Shown: piece by piece, positions 22,978 to 23,108 of the stretch | Layout of the letters: each line of letters starts with the position of its first letter | Numbering within the stretch: the first letter of the stretch is position 1 | From: Avidehalobacter sp964569265 | GTDB lineage: Bacteria; Bacillota; Dehalobacteriia; UBA4068; UBA4997 | Direction of reading: 5' to 3' | Assembly (NCBI GenBank): GCA_964569265.1 | Contig: CAZMTO010000025.1 | Coordinates: 1-23,108 of the forward strand | Length of the DNA: 23,108 nucleotides | The notes under the pieces: generated by a model | The model's database searches: none | Told to the model about the DNA's origin: nothing | What the model saw: only the letters and a program-made list of their open reading frames with translations | Program-made: the position numbers and the translations under genes

Positions 22978-23108
22978 CGGCGCGCAGGGTGATACTATCC
23001 GGCTATTACGGCTTTCATAATGCAGTTGATGAAGCTGTGAAGGCGGCTTTGTTGCAGCTATAGAGGCAATAAATTGCCGATGTTGAACCTCTGGCTTTAT
23101 CGCCAGAC
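22974..23108 (+). pseudogene. csaB: Decayed 5' end of csaB-like polysaccharide pyruvyl transferase
   Basis: The frame opens with ATG 22974 overlapping the previous stop and reads MTARRVILSGYYGFHNAVDE then AVKAALLQL. This resembles the CsaB N-terminus (VLSGYYGFGNAGDEA type), but it stops at TAG 23061 and again at TAA 23070. Between and after the stops the same frame still reads RQ and IADVEPLALSPD, which fits the next CsaB strand. Gly of the NAGDEA motif is Val here. CsaB normally transfers pyruvate to the wall polysaccharide bound by SLH domains. The remainder lies outside the window, so a downstream restart or a sequencing error cannot be excluded. Confidence 0.65.

Overview
The window most likely comes from a diderm Firmicute of the Negativicutes (Acidaminococcaceae-like, for example Phascolarctobacterium or a relative). 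This is inferred from gene content, not from a database search. A Firmicutes-style ribosomal cluster (bL33, SecE, NusG, L11, L1, L10 leader, L10, L7/L12) sits beside SLH-domain proteins, copper-amine-oxidase-N-domain (CuAO-N) surface proteins, a DUF5693-type membrane protein followed by a csaB-like start, and a tripartite RND / TolC-family efflux operon, which implies an outer membrane.

Layout. 1-2391: two tandem paralogous secreted CuAO-N proteins that share an almost identical promoter-proximal region and signal-peptide cassette. 2434-6151: rpmG-secE-nusG-rplK-rplA-rplJ-rplL with a clear sigma-A-type promoter, two L1-like mRNA motifs (before rplK and before rplA) and an L10 leader with attenuator. 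rpoB does not follow rplL. 6153-6927: an intergenic palindromic repeat, a small Xre-type regulator on the minus strand, and two near-identical 53-bp terminators flanking it. 6932-7747 (minus): pgeF. 7995-9652: mreB and a third CuAO-N protein. 9676-11744: an LCP-family transferase and a WecG/TagA-type glycosyltransferase. 11847-13331: a secreted protein with N-terminal SLH repeats. 13491-19155: RND adaptor lipoprotein, RND pump and a TolC-family protein. 19158-19440: two direct copies of the same repeat family seen after rplL, then a terminator. 19593-20957: a protein with C-terminal SLH repeats. 20980-22977: DUF5693-type protein overlapping the start of a csaB-like frame that carries two in-frame stops.

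Most of the non-ribosomal genes concern the cell envelope: shape (mreB), peptidoglycan quality control (pgeF), attachment or synthesis of a surface polymer (LCP, TagA, DUF5693, csaB remnant), surface-layer type proteins (SLH, CuAO-N) and export. The most notable observations are the decayed csaB start, the shared leader cassette of the tandem CuAO-N genes, a dispersed palindromic repeat family placed directly after operon-ending stop codons, paired L1 motifs in one ribosomal operon, and a TolC homologue that seems to lack the outer-membrane strand segments. I found no tRNA, rRNA, CRISPR array or transposase.
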